From Streptomyces sp. Go-475 (GTDB taxonomy: Bacteria > Actinomycetota > Actinomycetes > Streptomycetales > Streptomycetaceae), in NCBI RefSeq assembly GCF_003330845.1, contig NZ_CP026121.1, forward strand, positions 3,019,501-3,083,500: a stretch of 64,000 nt of DNA, read 5' to 3'. Under the pieces are notes generated by a model. The model did not search any database. It worked only from the letters and a program-made list of their open reading frames with translations, and was not told the DNA's origin. Position 1 is the first letter of the stretch; each line of letters begins with the position of its first letter. Position numbers and translations under genes: made by a program. Below, in pieces: positions 41,028 through 51,597 of this stretch.

Positions 41028-41420
41028 TCAGCACAGGATCCAGCCGGAGCTGTACTTCCCCCGGCCCACCTTGCCCTTGAGCCACACGCAGCGGCGCCCG
41101 GCGTGCACGGTCACCGGGCCCGCGTGGTAGGCGTACCTGCCCTGGTCGACGACCGGCAGGTTGCCGCGCGCCTGCACGCTCACCGACATCGTGCGCCGCA
41201 CGCCGGGCTTCTTGGTGAGGGTCACGGCGCAGACGTAGCCGCCGCGCTTGTAGACGAGCACGGTCCCGGTGGAGAACGGCAGGGTGCGGACCTTGCGGCC
41301 GGGGCAGTAGGCGGCGGAGGCGGCCTGCGCCTCGCCCGGGGCCGCGACGGCGAGCAGGCCGGAGGCGGTCAGCACGGCCAGGCCGAGCGCGAGCCGCCGG
41401 CGTATCGCTCCACTGTCCAC
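41028..41420 (-). CDS. Small secreted cysteine-containing protein
   Basis: This 130-residue protein has a clear signal peptide (LALGLAVLTASGLLAVAAPGEAQA) and a 95-residue basic mature part with four cysteines (AYCPG, YVCAV, RRCVW, WILC), probably two disulfides. KRGGYVCAVTLTK and WLKGKVGRGKYSSGWILC suggest a small beta-rich fold. Similar short secreted proteins are common in Streptomyces without known function. The GTG at 41420 is the start. It lies between the S37 peptidase and the ABC transporter genes, all on the reverse strand. Confidence 0.75.
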   Translation of the reverse strand: MDSGAIRRRLALGLAVLTASGLLAVAAPGEAQAASAAYCPGRKVRTLPFSTGTVLVYKRGGYVCAVTLTKKPGVRRTMSVSVQARGNLPVVDQGRYAYHAGPVTVHAGRRCVWLKGKVGRGKYSSGWILC

Positions 41421-41532
41421 TGTCGTCCTCCCGTACCGCGTCGTCCGCGACCATCGACGTACGGGTGTACGGACGCATGACGTATGTCGGACGGTTGCAC
41501 GAGCGTTACGGAAACGCGGTCCCGGGGAGGGC

Positions 41533-44500
41533 TCAGCGGGACGCGCCGACCGGCTCCTCCGGCTCGGCGGCGCCGATGAAGGTCCGCCACAGCTCCGCGT
41601 ACCGGCCGCCGCGCGCGAGCAGTTCCTCGTGCGTGCCGTCCTCGGCGACCCGGCCGTGGTCCATGACGACGACCCGGTCGGCGCGGGCGGCGGTGGTGAG
41701 CCGGTGGGCGACGACGAGGGTCGTACGGCGCCCGGCGAGGCGGTCGGTGGCCTGGTTGACCTGGGCCTCCGTGGCCAGGTCGAGGGCGGCCGTGGCCTCG
41801 TCGAGCAGCAGCACGTCCGGGTCGACCAGCTCGGCCCGGGCCAGGGCGATGAGCTGGCGCTGCCCGGCGGAGAGGTTGCGGCCGCGCTCGGCGACCTCGT
41901 GCAGGTAGCCGCCCTCCAGGGTGGCGATCATGTCGTGGGCGCCGACCGCCCGGGCCGCCGCCTCCACCTCGGCGTCGGTGGCGTCGGGGCGGCCGTAGGC
42001 GATGGCGTCGCGGACGGTGCCCTGGAAGAGGTACGCCTCCTGCGGGACGACCCCCAGACGGTGCCGGTACGAGGTGAGGTCCAGGGTGCGCAGATCGGCG
42101 CCGTCGACGGTGACCCGGCCGCCGGTCGGGTCGTAGAAGCGGGCCACGAGCTTGACCAGGGTCGACTTGCCCGCGCCGGTCTCGCCGACGAACGCGACGG
42201 TCTGCCCGGCCGGGATGCGCAGGTCGACCCCGCCGAGGGCCTCCTCGTCGTCGCCGTACGCGAAGTGCACGTCCTCGAAGGCGATCTCGCCGCGCAGGGA
42301 CAGGACCTCGCGGGGTTCGTCGGCGGACTTCGTCGACGTCGGCTCCCGCAGCAGCTCCTGGATGCGGCCCAGCGAGACGGACGCCTGCTGGTAGCCGTCG
42401 AAGACCTGGGAGAGCTGCTGCACGGGTGCGAAGAACAGGTCGATGTAGAGCAGGTACGCCACCAGGGAGCCGATGGCCAGCGTGCCGTCGTCGACCCGGG
42501 CTCCGCCCACGATCAGCACGGCCGCGGCCGCCACCGACGACAGGAACTGCACGAACGGGAAGTACACGGAGATCAGCCACTGGCCCCGGATGCGCGCCCG
42601 GCGGTAGCTGTCGCTGCGCTCGGCGAACCGCCGCCCGCCGTCCCGCTCGCGCCGGAACGCCTGCACGATCCGCAGCCCCGACACGGACTCCTGGAGGTCG
42701 GCGTTGACCACCGACACGCGCTCGCGCGCCAGTTCGTACGCCTTCACGCTCGCCCGGCGGAAGAAGTACGTGGCGATGATCAGCGGCGGCAGCGTCGCGA
42801 AGACGACCAGGGCGAGCTCGAGGTCGATGACCAGCAGGGCCACCATGATGCCGAAGAAGGTGACGACCGAGACGAAGGCGGTGACCAGGCCCGTCTGCAG
42901 GAACGTCGACAGCGCGTCGACGTCGGTCGTCATCCGGGTCATGATCCGGCCGGTCAGCTCGCGCTCGTAGTAGTCGAGCCCGAGGCGCTGGAGCTGGGCG
43001 AAGATCTTCAGGCGGAGCGCGTACAGGACCCGCTCGCCGGTGCGTCCGGTCATCCGGGTCTCGCCGACCTGGGCCGCCCACTGCACGGCCACCGTCAGCA
43101 GCGCGAGCAGGGACGCGGCCCACACGGCGCCGAGCGCGGCCTGCGTGACGCCGGAGTCGATGCCGTGCCGGATCAGCACCGGCAGCAGCAGGCCCATGCC
43201 CGCGTCGGTGGCGACCAGGGCCAGGCTGACCAGCAGCGGCAGCCCGAAGCCGCGCAGCAGCCGGCGCAGGCCGTAGGACTCCTCCGGCTGGACGGCCCGG
43301 GACTCGTCGACGTCCGGCACGTCGGTGGCCGGGGGCAGCGCCTCGACCTGCGCGAGCAGCTCGGGGGTGGCGGGGCTCTCGGCGAGGGCCAGGTCCTTGC
43401 GCTCGCGGTCACCGCTCCACAGCCGCGGGGTGACGCCGCGCTCGGCGTCGAACTCGGCGTCCAGCTCCTCCCGTACGGAGGTGTCCTCCTGGGGGCAGGC
43501 GGGCGGGGTGTGGCCCGGGGAGACCGCGCCCAGCTCGTCCGGGTCGGTGAGCAGGCGGCGGTAGAGGGCCGAGCGCTCCTGGAGTTCCTCGTGGGTGCCG
43601 ATGTCGGCGAGCCGGCCGCCGTCCAGGACGGCGATGCGGTCGGCGAGGTTCAGGGTGGAGCGGCGGTGGGCGATCAGCAGGGTCGTGCGGCCGCGCATGA
43701 CGCCCTTGAGCGCCTCGTGGATCTCGTGCTCGACGCGGGCGTCCACGGCGGAGGTGGCGTCGTCCAGGACCAGCAGGCGCGGGTCGCTGAGGATCGCGCG
43801 GGCCAGGGCGACGCGCTGGCGCTGGCCGCCGGAGAGAGTGAGGCCGTGCTCGCCGACGGTGGTGTCGTAGCCGTCGGGCAGCTCGGCGATGAACCGGTCC
43901 GCCTGGGCGGCGCGGGCGGCCTTCTCGATCTCCTCCTGGGTGGCGTCCGGGCGGCCGTAGGCGATGTTGTTGCGGACGGTGTCGGAGAAGAGGAAGGAGT
44001 CCTCCGGGACCAGTCCGATCGCGGCCCGCAGCGACTCCAACGTCAGTTCGCGCACGTCGTGCCCGCCGACCAGGACGGCACCGCGGCTGACGTCGTAGAA
44101 GCGCGGCAGGAGCAGGGAGACGGTGGACTTGCCGGAGCCGGAGGAGCCGACGACGGCGAGGGTCTCGCCGGGGCGGATCTCGAAGGAGAGCCCGTCGAGG
44201 ACCGGGCGGCCGTCCTCGTAGCCGAAGGAGACGTCGTCGAACTCGACGGTCGCGGGCGCGTCGGCGGGCAGCTCCTTGGTGCCGTCGGTCAGGGACGGCT
44301 CGGTGTCGATCAGCTCCAGGACCCGCTCGGTGCCGGCGCGGGCCTGCTGGCCGACGGTGAGCACCATGGCCAGCATGCGGACCGGGCCGACCAGCTGGGC
44401 GAGGTAGGTGGAGAAGGCGACGAACGTGCCGAGCGTGATGTGCCCGCGCACCGCCAGCCAGCCGCCGAGCGCCAGCATCGCCACCTGGCCGAGGGCGGGC

Positions 44501-45252
44501 ACGGACTGCAGGGCCGGGGTGTAGACGGAGTTCAGGCGGATGGTGCGCAGCCGGCCCGCGAAGAGCCTGCGGCTGACGTCCCGGAGCTTGCCGGTCTCCT
44601 GCTCCTCCTGCCCGAAGCCCTTCACCACGCGCACGCCGCTGACGGCCCCGTCGACCACGCCCGCGACGGCGGCGGCCTGGGCCTGGGCGTACCAGGTGGA
44701 GGGGTGCAGCCGGGTGCGGCTGCGCTTGGCGATCCACCACAGGGCGGGGGCCACGGCCAGGGCGACCAGGGTGAGCGGGACGGACAGCCACGCCATGATC
44801 ACCAGGGAGATCAGGAAGAGCATGAAGTTCCCGATGGTCATCGGGAGCATGAAGAGCAGGCCCTGGATCAGCTGGAGGTCGCTGGTGGCGCGGCCGACGA
44901 CCTGGCCGGTGGACAGCTCGTCCTGGCGGCGGCCGTCGAGCCGGGTGATCGTGCCGAACATCTCCGTCCGCAGGTCGTGCTGGACGTCGAGGGCGAGACG
45001 GCCGCCGTAGTAGCGGCGGATGTACGTGAGGACGTAGACGGCCAGGGCGGCGGCGACGAGGAGACCGGCCCAGGTGGTCATGGACCTGGTGTGCTCGGTG
45101 ATGACGTCGTCGATGATCACCTTCGTGATCAGCGGGACGAGGGCCATCACGGCCATGCCGGCGAGGGAGGACCCGAGGGCGAGTACGACGTCCTTGGGGT
45201 GGCGCCACGCGTACGCCCACAGCCGTCGTGCCCATCCCCGTTTCGGTGTCAC
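41533..45252 (-). CDS. Fused full-length ABC exporter (TMD-NBD-TMD-NBD)
   Basis: This 1,239-residue protein is two multidrug-type half transporters in one chain. NBD1 has Walker [10 protein letters not shown] near 367, signature LSGGQRQR and Walker [16 protein letters not shown]2 has G-E-T-G-A-G-K-S-T near 1024, signature LSAGQRQL and [15 protein letters not shown]1 carries Asp where the catalytic Glu should be, so one composite ATP site looks degenerate, as in heterodimeric exporters. An acidic linker joins the halves (residues about 590-680). GTG 45252 follows AGGAAGG. Substrates are likely drugs or lipids. Confidence 0.92.
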   Translation of the reverse strand: MTPKRGWARRLWAYAWRHPKDVVLALGSSLAGMAVMALVPLITKVIIDDVITEHTRSMTTWAGLLVAAALAVYVLTYIRRYYGGRLALDVQHDLRTEMFGTITRLDGRRQDELSTGQVVGRATSDLQLIQGLLFMLPMTIGNFMLFLISLVIMAWLSVPLTLVALAVAPALWWIAKRSRTRLHPSTWYAQAQAAAVAGVVDGAVSGVRVVKGFGQEEQETGKLRDVSRRLFAGRLRTIRLNSVYTPALQSVPALGQVAMLALGGWLAVRGHITLGTFVAFSTYLAQLVGPVRMLAMVLTVGQQARAGTERVLELIDTEPSLTDGTKELPADAPATVEFDDVSFGYEDGRPVLDGLSFEIRPGETLAVVGSSGSGKSTVSLLLPRFYDVSRGAVLVGGHDVRELTLESLRAAIGLVPEDSFLFSDTVRNNIAYGRPDATQEEIEKAARAAQADRFIAELPDGYDTTVGEHGLTLSGGQRQRVALARAILSDPRLLVLDDATSAVDARVEHEIHEALKGVMRGRTTLLIAHRRSTLNLADRIAVLDGGRLADIGTHEELQERSALYRRLLTDPDELGAVSPGHTPPACPQEDTSVREELDAEFDAERGVTPRLWSGDRERKDLALAESPATPELLAQVEALPPATDVPDVDESRAVQPEESYGLRRLLRGFGLPLLVSLALVATDAGMGLLLPVLIRHGIDSGVTQAALGAVWAASLLALLTVAVQWAAQVGETRMTGRTGERVLYALRLKIFAQLQRLGLDYYERELTGRIMTRMTTDVDALSTFLQTGLVTAFVSVVTFFGIMVALLVIDLELALVVFATLPPLIIATYFFRRASVKAYELARERVSVVNADLQESVSGLRIVQAFRRERDGGRRFAERSDSYRRARIRGQWLISVYFPFVQFLSSVAAAAVLIVGGARVDDGTLAIGSLVAYLLYIDLFFAPVQQLSQVFDGYQQASVSLGRIQELLREPTSTKSADEPREVLSLRGEIAFEDVHFAYGDDEEALGGVDLRIPAGQTVAFVGETGAGKSTLVKLVARFYDPTGGRVTVDGADLRTLDLTSYRHRLGVVPQEAYLFQGTVRDAIAYGRPDATDAEVEAAARAVGAHDMIATLEGGYLHEVAERGRNLSAGQRQLIALARAELVDPDVLLLDEATAALDLATEAQVNQATDRLAGRRTTLVVAHRLTTAARADRVVVMDHGRVAEDGTHEELLARGGRYAELWRTFIGAAEPEEPVGASR

Positions 45253-45394
45253 GCCGATGCCTTCCTGTCGTCCTGCTCTGCCGGAAGGCACCAACGCGGA
45301 GAGCCCCGGATTTCATCCCGCGCCGCCCCTTCCCCGACCAGCGGACGAGGAACACCCGACCAAGGTCGTAGGACTGGGCTAAGGTCGTCCGATC

Positions 45395-45760
45395 ATGCAT
45401 GCGACACTCGCCCGGTCCTGGCGGCGACCGCGCTTCGCGCGCGCCGAAGCCGTGGTGGCGCTGTGCGCCGCCCTGTGCTGGCGGGTGCTCGCGTTCGCCA
45501 TGTACGCGGAGGGCTACGACCTGGACCCGAGCGCGCCGCGCCAGGTGTCCGGCGACGCGGAGATCGCCCGGCTCGCCCTGCTCCTCGCCGTCTCGGTCGC
45601 GGTGACCTGGACGCTGCGCCCGCTGCCCTGGCCGCCGCTGCGCACCGCGGTGGACGCGCTCGCCGTGGTGCGCCTCGCCGCGGTGCTGCTGCTGTCGGCG
45701 GTGCTCGTCCTGGCCCTGCTCACCGGGGTCCGTGTCCCGCTGCTGGGCTGGGAGATGTGA
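45395..45760 (+). CDS. Small membrane protein of unknown function
   Basis: This 121-residue protein has three probable membrane helices (VVALCAALCWRVLAFAMYA, LALLLAVSVAVTWTL, AAVLLLSAVLVLALLTGV). It resembles uncharacterised actinobacterial membrane proteins. It is divergent from the fused ABC exporter (142 bp between starts) and its stop abuts the stop of the convergent esterase gene. No conserved catalytic residues are visible. Confidence 0.65.
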   Translation: MHATLARSWRRPRFARAEAVVALCAALCWRVLAFAMYAEGYDLDPSAPRQVSGDAEIARLALLLAVSVAVTWTLRPLPWPPLRTAVDALAVVRLAAVLLLSAVLVLALLTGVRVPLLGWEM

Positions 45761-46726
45761 TCAGAGGCGTACCCGCAGTGCGTAGAAGCGGGTCGTCTGG
45801 GCCGGGTTCTCGTTGTCGTCGCTGACCAGCAGGACCCTCAGGGTGTTCTTGGTGCGACCCGTGACCGTCATGCCCTCGATGTTGTCGAGGAGGGGGTTCG
45901 GCTGGGGCTGCCTGGCCGTGGCGCCCAGGGACGGGCAGGTCACGAGGTCCGTGAGCAGGGTCTTCCGCGGGCCGTGGCGCGGGTCGGCCAGGTAGAGGCG
46001 GACCGTGTTGCCGACGCCGGCGGTGAAGCCGCGCTCCAGGACGAGGAGGCGGCCGTCGGGAGTGGCCCGGATCTCGGGGACGCCCAGGCCGGGGTCGGTG
46101 CGGTAGGTGTACTGGGCGCCGAGCCGGAAGCGGGAGCCGTGGCGCTGCCAGGTCTGGAGGCGGACGGTGTCGGCGGGGTCGCCGGCCAGGGGGTACTCCA
46201 TGGACGCGACGAGGGTGCGGCCGCCGGGCAGCAGGGTCAGGCCCTCGAAGGTGCCGTTGGACCGGGCGCGGCCGGCGGGGGCCACGCGCAGGTCGTCCGG
46301 GACGGGGAGCCGGTCGAGGATCGCGCCGGTGCGGGAGTAGCGGCGTACCGACGGCTCGGTCTCGGAGGAGACGAGGTAGCTGCCGTCCCGGTCCACGACC
46401 AGGCCCTCGGAGTCGAGCGCGGCCCCGTTCTCGTCGGAGAGGGGGAGCACGGACCGGGGCCGCAGCGTCCGCGCGTCCAGGCGGAACAGGGACGAGCGGT
46501 CGGAGAGGGCGGCCAGGGAGCCGTCCCGGTCGACGGCCAGGGCGGAGAAGTTGCCGACGACGGTGTGCTCGTACGTCGTCTTGTCGAGCGCGTCGGAGAA
46601 GCCGTCGATGGAGACGGAGGGCGAGCAGGCGTGGGACGTCGACGCCTGGGCGGGGCCGGCGGCGGTCAGGCACGTGGCCGCCGCCAGGCCCGCCGTGAGG
46701 AGAGCGAGGTGGGTTCTCAGAGGCAT
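45761..46726 (-). CDS. Secreted esterase-like activity of phytase family protein
   Basis: This 321-residue protein has a Sec signal peptide ([22 protein letters not shown]) and a beta-propeller mature part: [78 protein letters not shown] and DNIEGMTV. This pattern matches the phytase-like/esterase-like propeller family seen in secreted bacterial phosphodiesterase-type enzymes. Activity is uncertain. ATG 46726. It is followed on the same strand 53 bp upstream by the beta-lactamase-like gene, but a shared promoter is not evident. Confidence 0.78.
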   Translation of the reverse strand: MPLRTHLALLTAGLAAATCLTAAGPAQASTSHACSPSVSIDGFSDALDKTTYEHTVVGNFSALAVDRDGSLAALSDRSSLFRLDARTLRPRSVLPLSDENGAALDSEGLVVDRDGSYLVSSETEPSVRRYSRTGAILDRLPVPDDLRVAPAGRARSNGTFEGLTLLPGGRTLVASMEYPLAGDPADTVRLQTWQRHGSRFRLGAQYTYRTDPGLGVPEIRATPDGRLLVLERGFTAGVGNTVRLYLADPRHGPRKTLLTDLVTCPSLGATARQPQPNPLLDNIEGMTVTGRTKNTLRVLLVSDDNENPAQTTRFYALRVRL

Positions 46727-46779
46727 GGGCGTCACCGTAGGGCGGGCCGGTGACGCCGGGTGGGCGACGGGGTGAAGGG

Positions 46780-47631
46780 TCAGCTCGCCGCCAGGTCCCG
46801 GTGGATGACCTTGGCCACGGCCTGGATGGTGGCGATGCCGTAGTTCATGGTGCTGTTGCCGTGGGTGAGCACGCTCATCGTGTAGTCGTGGCCGCCGCCC
46901 TTGAACGCGCCGATGCTGTGCACCCGCCAGCCGTTCGTGGAGCGCTGCAGCCAGCCGTTCTTGACGGCGACGGTGACGCCCGCGGGCACGCCGTACGGGG
47001 TGCCCCAGCGCTGGGACGAGACGACCTGGCTCATCAGCTTGAGGATGTAGGCGCGGGAGTTGTCGCTCAGGACGGTGTTCTTGCCGGTGATGAGCTTCAG
47101 CAGCTTCTGCTCGTCGGTGACGGTGATCTGGGTCAGGCCCCAGTAGCCGTTCGCGCCGGGCTTGGTCTGGGTCATGCCGGCCGCGGCGAGGAAGCCCTTG
47201 ATCTTCGTCATGCCGAGCTGCTTCCACAGGGTGGAGGTCGCGGCGTTGTCCGACTTGGTGATCATGGCCTTGGCGAGGGTGTTCTCGCGGTCGGTGAGAT
47301 ACCGGTTCGACTTCTTCGCGTCCCACAGCAGCGCGGCGAGGACGGTGACCTTGACGACACTGGCCGAGTCGTAGGCGGAGTTCGCGCGCAGGGTGCAGGT
47401 CGTGTTGGTGCTGCGGTCGTGGAGGCCGACGGCGACGGTGCCCTTGCGGGTGGCGAGCGCGGCGGTGATGTCCTTCTGCAGCTTGGCGGCGAGGCCGGCC
47501 TTGGCCGAGGTGCAGCTCACGGCCGGGGTGGCGGCGGCCGCGGGCGTGGCGGCGGCGACGAGCGGCACGAGCACACCCGTGCCCACGGCCACCGCCAGCA
47601 CTCTGGCACGGCGGGATATCCCAGGAGTCAT
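46780..47631 (-). CDS. Secreted class A beta-lactamase-like serine hydrolase
   Basis: This 283-residue protein has a signal peptide ([24 protein letters not shown]) and a class A fold. Ser-x-x-Lys occurs in ASVVKVT near residue 90, Ser-Asp-Asn in ITKSDNAAT and Lys-Asn-Gly (KNGW) replaces the usual Lys-Thr-Gly triad. The altered third motif suggests a serine hydrolase or DD-peptidase-like role rather than strong penicillinase activity. ATG 47631 is used; 14 codons earlier lies an alternative ATG without signal character. It is divergent from the GT39 gene. Confidence 0.82.
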   Translation of the reverse strand: MTPGISRRARVLAVAVGTGVLVPLVAAATPAAAATPAVSCTSAKAGLAAKLQKDITAALATRKGTVAVGLHDRSTNTTCTLRANSAYDSASVVKVTVLAALLWDAKKSNRYLTDRENTLAKAMITKSDNAATSTLWKQLGMTKIKGFLAAAGMTQTKPGANGYWGLTQITVTDEQKLLKLITGKNTVLSDNSRAYILKLMSQVVSSQRWGTPYGVPAGVTVAVKNGWLQRSTNGWRVHSIGAFKGGGHDYTMSVLTHGNSTMNYGIATIQAVAKVIHRDLAAS

Positions 47632-47776
47632 GCACGTCTTGACACACGAGCGCGGGGTAAAGGTTGTAGGCATTGGCGAAGGCTTATACGAGTCGTTACC
47701 TCGCGCCGTGCGGTTTCACAGGAAAGGGCCAGCTTCGGCACAGCGGCCACCAACCGGGGCTGTCCACGATGCTCGG

Positions 47777-49975
47777 GTGACATCTGCCACCGAAACCCAG
47801 CTCAGCACCGCCGAGCCCCCCGCGAACCCGCCCCGAGGCGACGCCGCCGCTCCGCGCTGGTCGCTCCCCGTCCTGCTCGCGATCCTCGCCCTGGCCGCGG
47901 TGCTGTACTCCTGGAACCTGTCCGGCGCCGGCCTCAACAGCTTCTACAGCGCCGCCGTGCTGAGCGGCACGGAGAGCTGGAAGGCCTGGTTCTTCGGCTC
48001 GTTGGACGCCGGGAACTTCCTCACCGTCGACAAGCCGCCGCTCGCGCTGATGGTCATGGGCCTGTCGTGCCGGGTCTTCGGGTACGGCACCTGGCAGATG
48101 ATGGCGCCGATGATCGTGGCGGCCCTGGCCACGATCTGGATCCTGCACGCCTGCGTGAAGCGGGTGTTCGGGCACGCGGCGGCGGCCGTGGCGGCCCTCG
48201 TCCTGGCCCTCACCCCGATCACGGTCGCCATCAACCGGGACAACAACCCCGACACCCTGCTGGTGTTCCTCATGGTGTCCGGCGCGGCCCTCGCCCTGCG
48301 CGCGACGCGCGACGGTCGGCTGCTGCCGCTGCTCGGCTCGGCGGCCTGCTTCGGGCTCGCCTTCAACACCAAGATGCTCCAGGGGTACATCGCGCTGCCC
48401 GCCGTGTTCCTGGTCCACCTGTACGCGGCCCGGCCCGCGTGGCCGAAGCGGATCGTGAACCTGCTGCTCGCCGGTGTCGTGCTGGCGGTGTCCAGCTTCT
48501 GGTGGGCGGCGGCCGTGTCGCTGGTGCCGGCCTCCGAGCGGCCCTACATCGGCGGTTCGACGGACGGCACCGCCTGGAACCTGATCATGGGCTACAACGG
48601 CCTCGGCCGGATCCTCGGGGGTGACGGCAACGGCGGGGGCGGCGGGGGCGGCGGCTTCTCCGGCACGGCGGGCCTCGGCCGGATGTTCAACGACATCCTC
48701 GGCGGCCAGATCTCCTGGCTGCTCCCCTTCGCCGGCGTCGCCCTCGCCGGTGGCCTGGTGCTGTGCGGCCGCGCCCCGCGCACGGACCCCACCCGGGCCG
48801 CGCTCGTGCTGTGGGGCGGCTGGACCGCCCTGCACTACCTGACGTTCGCGCTGGCCGAGGGCACGATGCACCCGTACTACACGACCGCGCTCGCCCCGGG
48901 CGTCGCGGCACTGTGCGGGGGCGGCGGGGTCATGCTGCTGCGCGCCTTCCGGGCCGACCGGCGGTGGCTGTGGGTGCTGCCGCTCGGGCTGGGCGTCACG
49001 GCCGTCTGGGCCGTGGTGCTGCTGCGGCGGGCCTCCGGCTGGAACACCTGGCTGTGGCCTTCCGTCCTGGTCGTGATGGCACTGGCGATCGCGGGCCTGT
49101 TCGTCTTCCGCTCCGGCACCTCCGGCCTGCGGCTGCGGTTGCTCGGGGTGTCGGTGGCGGCGGCGGTCGTGGCGGCGGTGGCGGGACCGGCCGCGTACGC
49201 CTGGTCGGTGCCGTCGTCCGGAGCCGGCGGAGGCATGGGCGGCACGAACCCGACGGCGGGGCCGTCCACGGGGAGCGGCTTCGGCGGGCCTGGAGGCGGA
49301 GGCGGGCGCGGGGGCACCGGCGGCCGGGGATTCCCGGGCGGCGGGATGCCGCCCGGGGCGCAGAACGGGCAGGGCGGGCAGGGCGGCCCGGCCAGCCAGA
49401 ACGGACAGGCCGGGCAGACCGGCCGGAACAGCCAGGGCGGTCAGGCGTCTGGAGGGGCGGTCGGCACACCCCCGGGCAGCGCCGGCGGCTCGGCCGAGGG
49501 CAGCAGCTCCGGCGCCCGGCAGCCCGGCGGCATGTGGGGCGGCATGGGCGGCGGCGCGAGCAGCGAGCTGATCGCGTACCTGAAGAAGCACCGGGACGGC
49601 GCCACGTGGCTGCTGGCGTTGTCCAGTTCGCAGGGCGCGGCCCAGCTCATCGTCAGCAGCGGCGAGCCCGTCATCTCCATGTGGGGCTGGTCCGGCAGCG
49701 ACAAGGCGATGACGCTCACCCGGCTCAAGGAGCTGGTGAGGAACGGCGAGCTGCACTACATCCAGCTCGGCGGCGGCATGGGGGGCGGCCCGGGCGGCGG
49801 CTCCACCGTCAGCTCCGAGGTCACGGCGTGGGTGCGGAAGCACGGCACGGCGGTGCGGGAGAGCGACTACAGCAAGAGCACGAATTCGGCATCGAGTTCG
49901 GGATCGGCCTCCGGCTCCGCGGCGCGGTCGAACCAGTCGACGATCTACCGCCTGGACGCGTCCGACGTCAGCTGA
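47777..49975 (+). CDS. Glycosyltransferase family 39 membrane protein (ArnT/PMT-like)
   Basis: This 732-residue protein has about 11-12 membrane helices. The first outer loop contains SWKAWFFGSLDAGNFLTVDKPPLALMVMG, with acidic residues expected for a polyprenyl-phosphate-sugar transferase. Family 39 enzymes move mannose or aminoarabinose from a lipid carrier to protein or lipid A-like acceptors outside the membrane. The soluble region after residue 475 contains a long Gly/Gln/Ser-rich tract, then a compact domain (ELIAYLKKHRDGATWLLALS, VISMWGWSGSD). GTG 47777 is used; its ribosome site is weak. A terminator follows at 50007. Confidence 0.87.
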   Translation: MTSATETQLSTAEPPANPPRGDAAAPRWSLPVLLAILALAAVLYSWNLSGAGLNSFYSAAVLSGTESWKAWFFGSLDAGNFLTVDKPPLALMVMGLSCRVFGYGTWQMMAPMIVAALATIWILHACVKRVFGHAAAAVAALVLALTPITVAINRDNNPDTLLVFLMVSGAALALRATRDGRLLPLLGSAACFGLAFNTKMLQGYIALPAVFLVHLYAARPAWPKRIVNLLLAGVVLAVSSFWWAAAVSLVPASERPYIGGSTDGTAWNLIMGYNGLGRILGGDGNGGGGGGGGFSGTAGLGRMFNDILGGQISWLLPFAGVALAGGLVLCGRAPRTDPTRAALVLWGGWTALHYLTFALAEGTMHPYYTTALAPGVAALCGGGGVMLLRAFRADRRWLWVLPLGLGVTAVWAVVLLRRASGWNTWLWPSVLVVMALAIAGLFVFRSGTSGLRLRLLGVSVAAAVVAAVAGPAAYAWSVPSSGAGGGMGGTNPTAGPSTGSGFGGPGGGGGRGGTGGRGFPGGGMPPGAQNGQGGQGGPASQNGQAGQTGRNSQGGQASGGAVGTPPGSAGGSAEGSSSGARQPGGMWGGMGGGASSELIAYLKKHRDGATWLLALSSSQGAAQLIVSSGEPVISMWGWSGSDKAMTLTRLKELVRNGELHYIQLGGGMGGGPGGGSTVSSEVTAWVRKHGTAVRESDYSKSTNSASSSGSASGSAARSNQSTIYRLDASDVS

Positions 49976-50006
49976 CGTCACGTCACCCCGGCGGTACGCA
50001 CGGTCG

Positions 50007-50040
50007 AACGGCCCCGACCCCTCGGTCCGGGGCCGTTCCC
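50007..50040 (+). terminator. Intrinsic terminator after the GT39 gene
   Basis: AACGGCCCC and GGGGCCGTT form a 9-bp stem extended inward by GACC/GGTC around a CCTC loop, with one bulged C, 32 bp after the stop codon. The T tract is short, as usual in Streptomyces. Confidence 0.8.
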
Positions 50041-50095
50041 CCGTCCCCGATCATGGACACCGGGTGTCCGGCGAACGGGTGAAGGGAAACGAGCG

Positions 50096-50716
50096 GTGGG
50101 CTACTGCCTGGAGATGAGCACCGGCGACATGCGGACGGTGGTGCGGCTGCTCACCGCGGTGGAGCGGACCGAGGAGCAGGAGCGCACGCTCGCCCGGGTG
50201 CGCACGGAGTGCGAGCGCACCGACGCCCGGTTCCTGGAGCAGGGCATCGAGCTGGACGTCTCCATCCGCCAGGCCCTGGAGGAGCTGATCGACGGCACCC
50301 CGAGCACCGACCTCTGTCCTTCGTACAGTTACGCCTTCTACCAGGTCGTCGCCGCGCACTTCTCGGACCCCACCGACCTCGGCGACTGGCGGCGCCCGGC
50401 GTGGTTCTACGCCCTGGACGACGAACTGGCCCGGCACGGCGTCCCGTCCGACCTGCTCCCCGGCACGTTCCTGTTCAGCGGCCCGCCCCTGCGCCTGCCC
50501 CACCCCGGCGACGCGGTGCCCGCCATCGGCACCCTGCCGGCCCAGCGGGCCGGTGCCCTCGCCGACGCCTACGCGTCCGTGCTGGACCGGCTGGACGCCG
50601 AATTCCGCGACGCGGCCCGCCGGTTCGCCGAGGTCATGCGGTTCGAGGCGGAGGAGTGGGAGCGTTCGCGGAAGCTCGGGATGAACCCGGACACGCTGCT
50701 CTTCTGGTTCCACTGA
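50096..50716 (+). CDS. Uncharacterised cytoplasmic protein (DUF7691-like)
   Basis: This 206-residue soluble protein opens MGYCLEMSTGDMRTVVRLLTAVERTEEQ, has a conserved-looking SYSYAFYQVVAAHF, then WYALDDE-type WFYALDDELARHG, and ends ERSRKLGMNPDTLLFWFH. The L-x-F-W-F-H end and S-Y-x-x-A-F motif are seen in a Streptomyces family I only tentatively match to DUF7691. No catalytic residues are clear. GTG 50096 follows GAAGGGA. It stands alone between a terminator and the metalloprotease gene. Confidence 0.65.
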   Translation: MGYCLEMSTGDMRTVVRLLTAVERTEEQERTLARVRTECERTDARFLEQGIELDVSIRQALEELIDGTPSTDLCPSYSYAFYQVVAAHFSDPTDLGDWRRPAWFYALDDELARHGVPSDLLPGTFLFSGPPLRLPHPGDAVPAIGTLPAQRAGALADAYASVLDRLDAEFRDAARRFAEVMRFEAEEWERSRKLGMNPDTLLFWFH

Positions 50717-50909
50717 CCTCTGCACGAACCCTTGACGTCACCTTTCCCACCGGGATACTTGCGGTCGACAGCGCGCCAACTGCCGTGTCGGGCAAGGGGT
50801 TTCGTTTCATCCGCTCCGATGGGGACCGCGGCGCCGTATGTCCGAGATCCCGAACGCCGTGCGAAGTATCGAAGACTTCGTGACGGCCACCCCCACAGGA
50901 GGATCCGCA

Positions 50910-51512
50910 ATGAGCCCACGCAAGGCACTCGTGGCCGCCCTGACGGCCGCGCTGCTGGCCGGACCCGGTGTCGCCCAGGCCGCCACCCCCCAGACCGCGC
51001 CCGCCCCGGCCCGGGAACGCGCCGCCGCGGCCACCATCACCTGGTCCCTCGTCCGCGCGAGCAACCCCACCGCGGACCAGCGCTCCGCCTACGACCTCAT
51101 CACCAAGGCCATGAACGCGGCCGTGGCCCGCTACAACAACCTCAGCGACCTGGGCAAGACCATCACCGTCCGCTACGAGCCGGGCGTCCCCACCGCCGAC
51201 GGCAGCACGAACGGCACGATCCGCTTCGGCAGCAACCGCAGTTACATGACCGAGCGGACGGCCCTGCACGAGATCTCCCACACCCTCGGCGTGGGACTGA
51301 GCGGCGGCTGGTCCCGCCTCGGCGGCAGCGGCACCTGGACCGGCGCGCAGGCCACCGCGCTCGTCAAGCAGTACGACGGCTCGGGCGCCAAGATCTCCAC
51401 CGGCGGCGGCCACTTCTGGCCCTACGGCCTGAACTACGACAACGAGTGGTCGAACACGGCGGCCGACCGCCACGTCCACATCGTCGCCGCGATGGTCCGC
51501 GACGGCCTCTAG
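50910..51512 (+). CDS. Secreted small zinc metalloprotease (metzincin-like)
   Basis: This 200-residue protein has a signal peptide (LVAALTAALLAGPGVAQA) and the zinc motif T-A-L-H-E-I-S-H-T-L-G-V-G near residues 116-128, an H-E-x-x-H-x-x-G metzincin signature. The short mature domain recalls snapalysin-type Streptomyces proteases, although the motif is H-E-I-S-H instead of H-E-F-G-H. The third His may be in GGGHFWPYG or DRHVH. ATG 50910 follows AGGAGG. It probably degrades protein outside the cell. Confidence 0.82.
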   Translation: MSPRKALVAALTAALLAGPGVAQAATPQTAPAPARERAAAATITWSLVRASNPTADQRSAYDLITKAMNAAVARYNNLSDLGKTITVRYEPGVPTADGSTNGTIRFGSNRSYMTERTALHEISHTLGVGLSGGWSRLGGSGTWTGAQATALVKQYDGSGAKISTGGGHFWPYGLNYDNEWSNTAADRHVHIVAAMVRDGL

Positions 51513-51597
51513 CAACGCGTCTCGTCACGCGACCAGGAACACGACATCCTCCGGCGACCGGCGACCGGTGCGGGTGGGCCGCCGCGGACGGTGAGCG

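Noticed and set aside
41629..45825. A 1,398-codon open frame on the forward strand
   Set aside because: It is antisense to the fused ABC exporter, whose domains and motifs are complete. The forward frame has no recognisable domain and is a GC-rich shadow.
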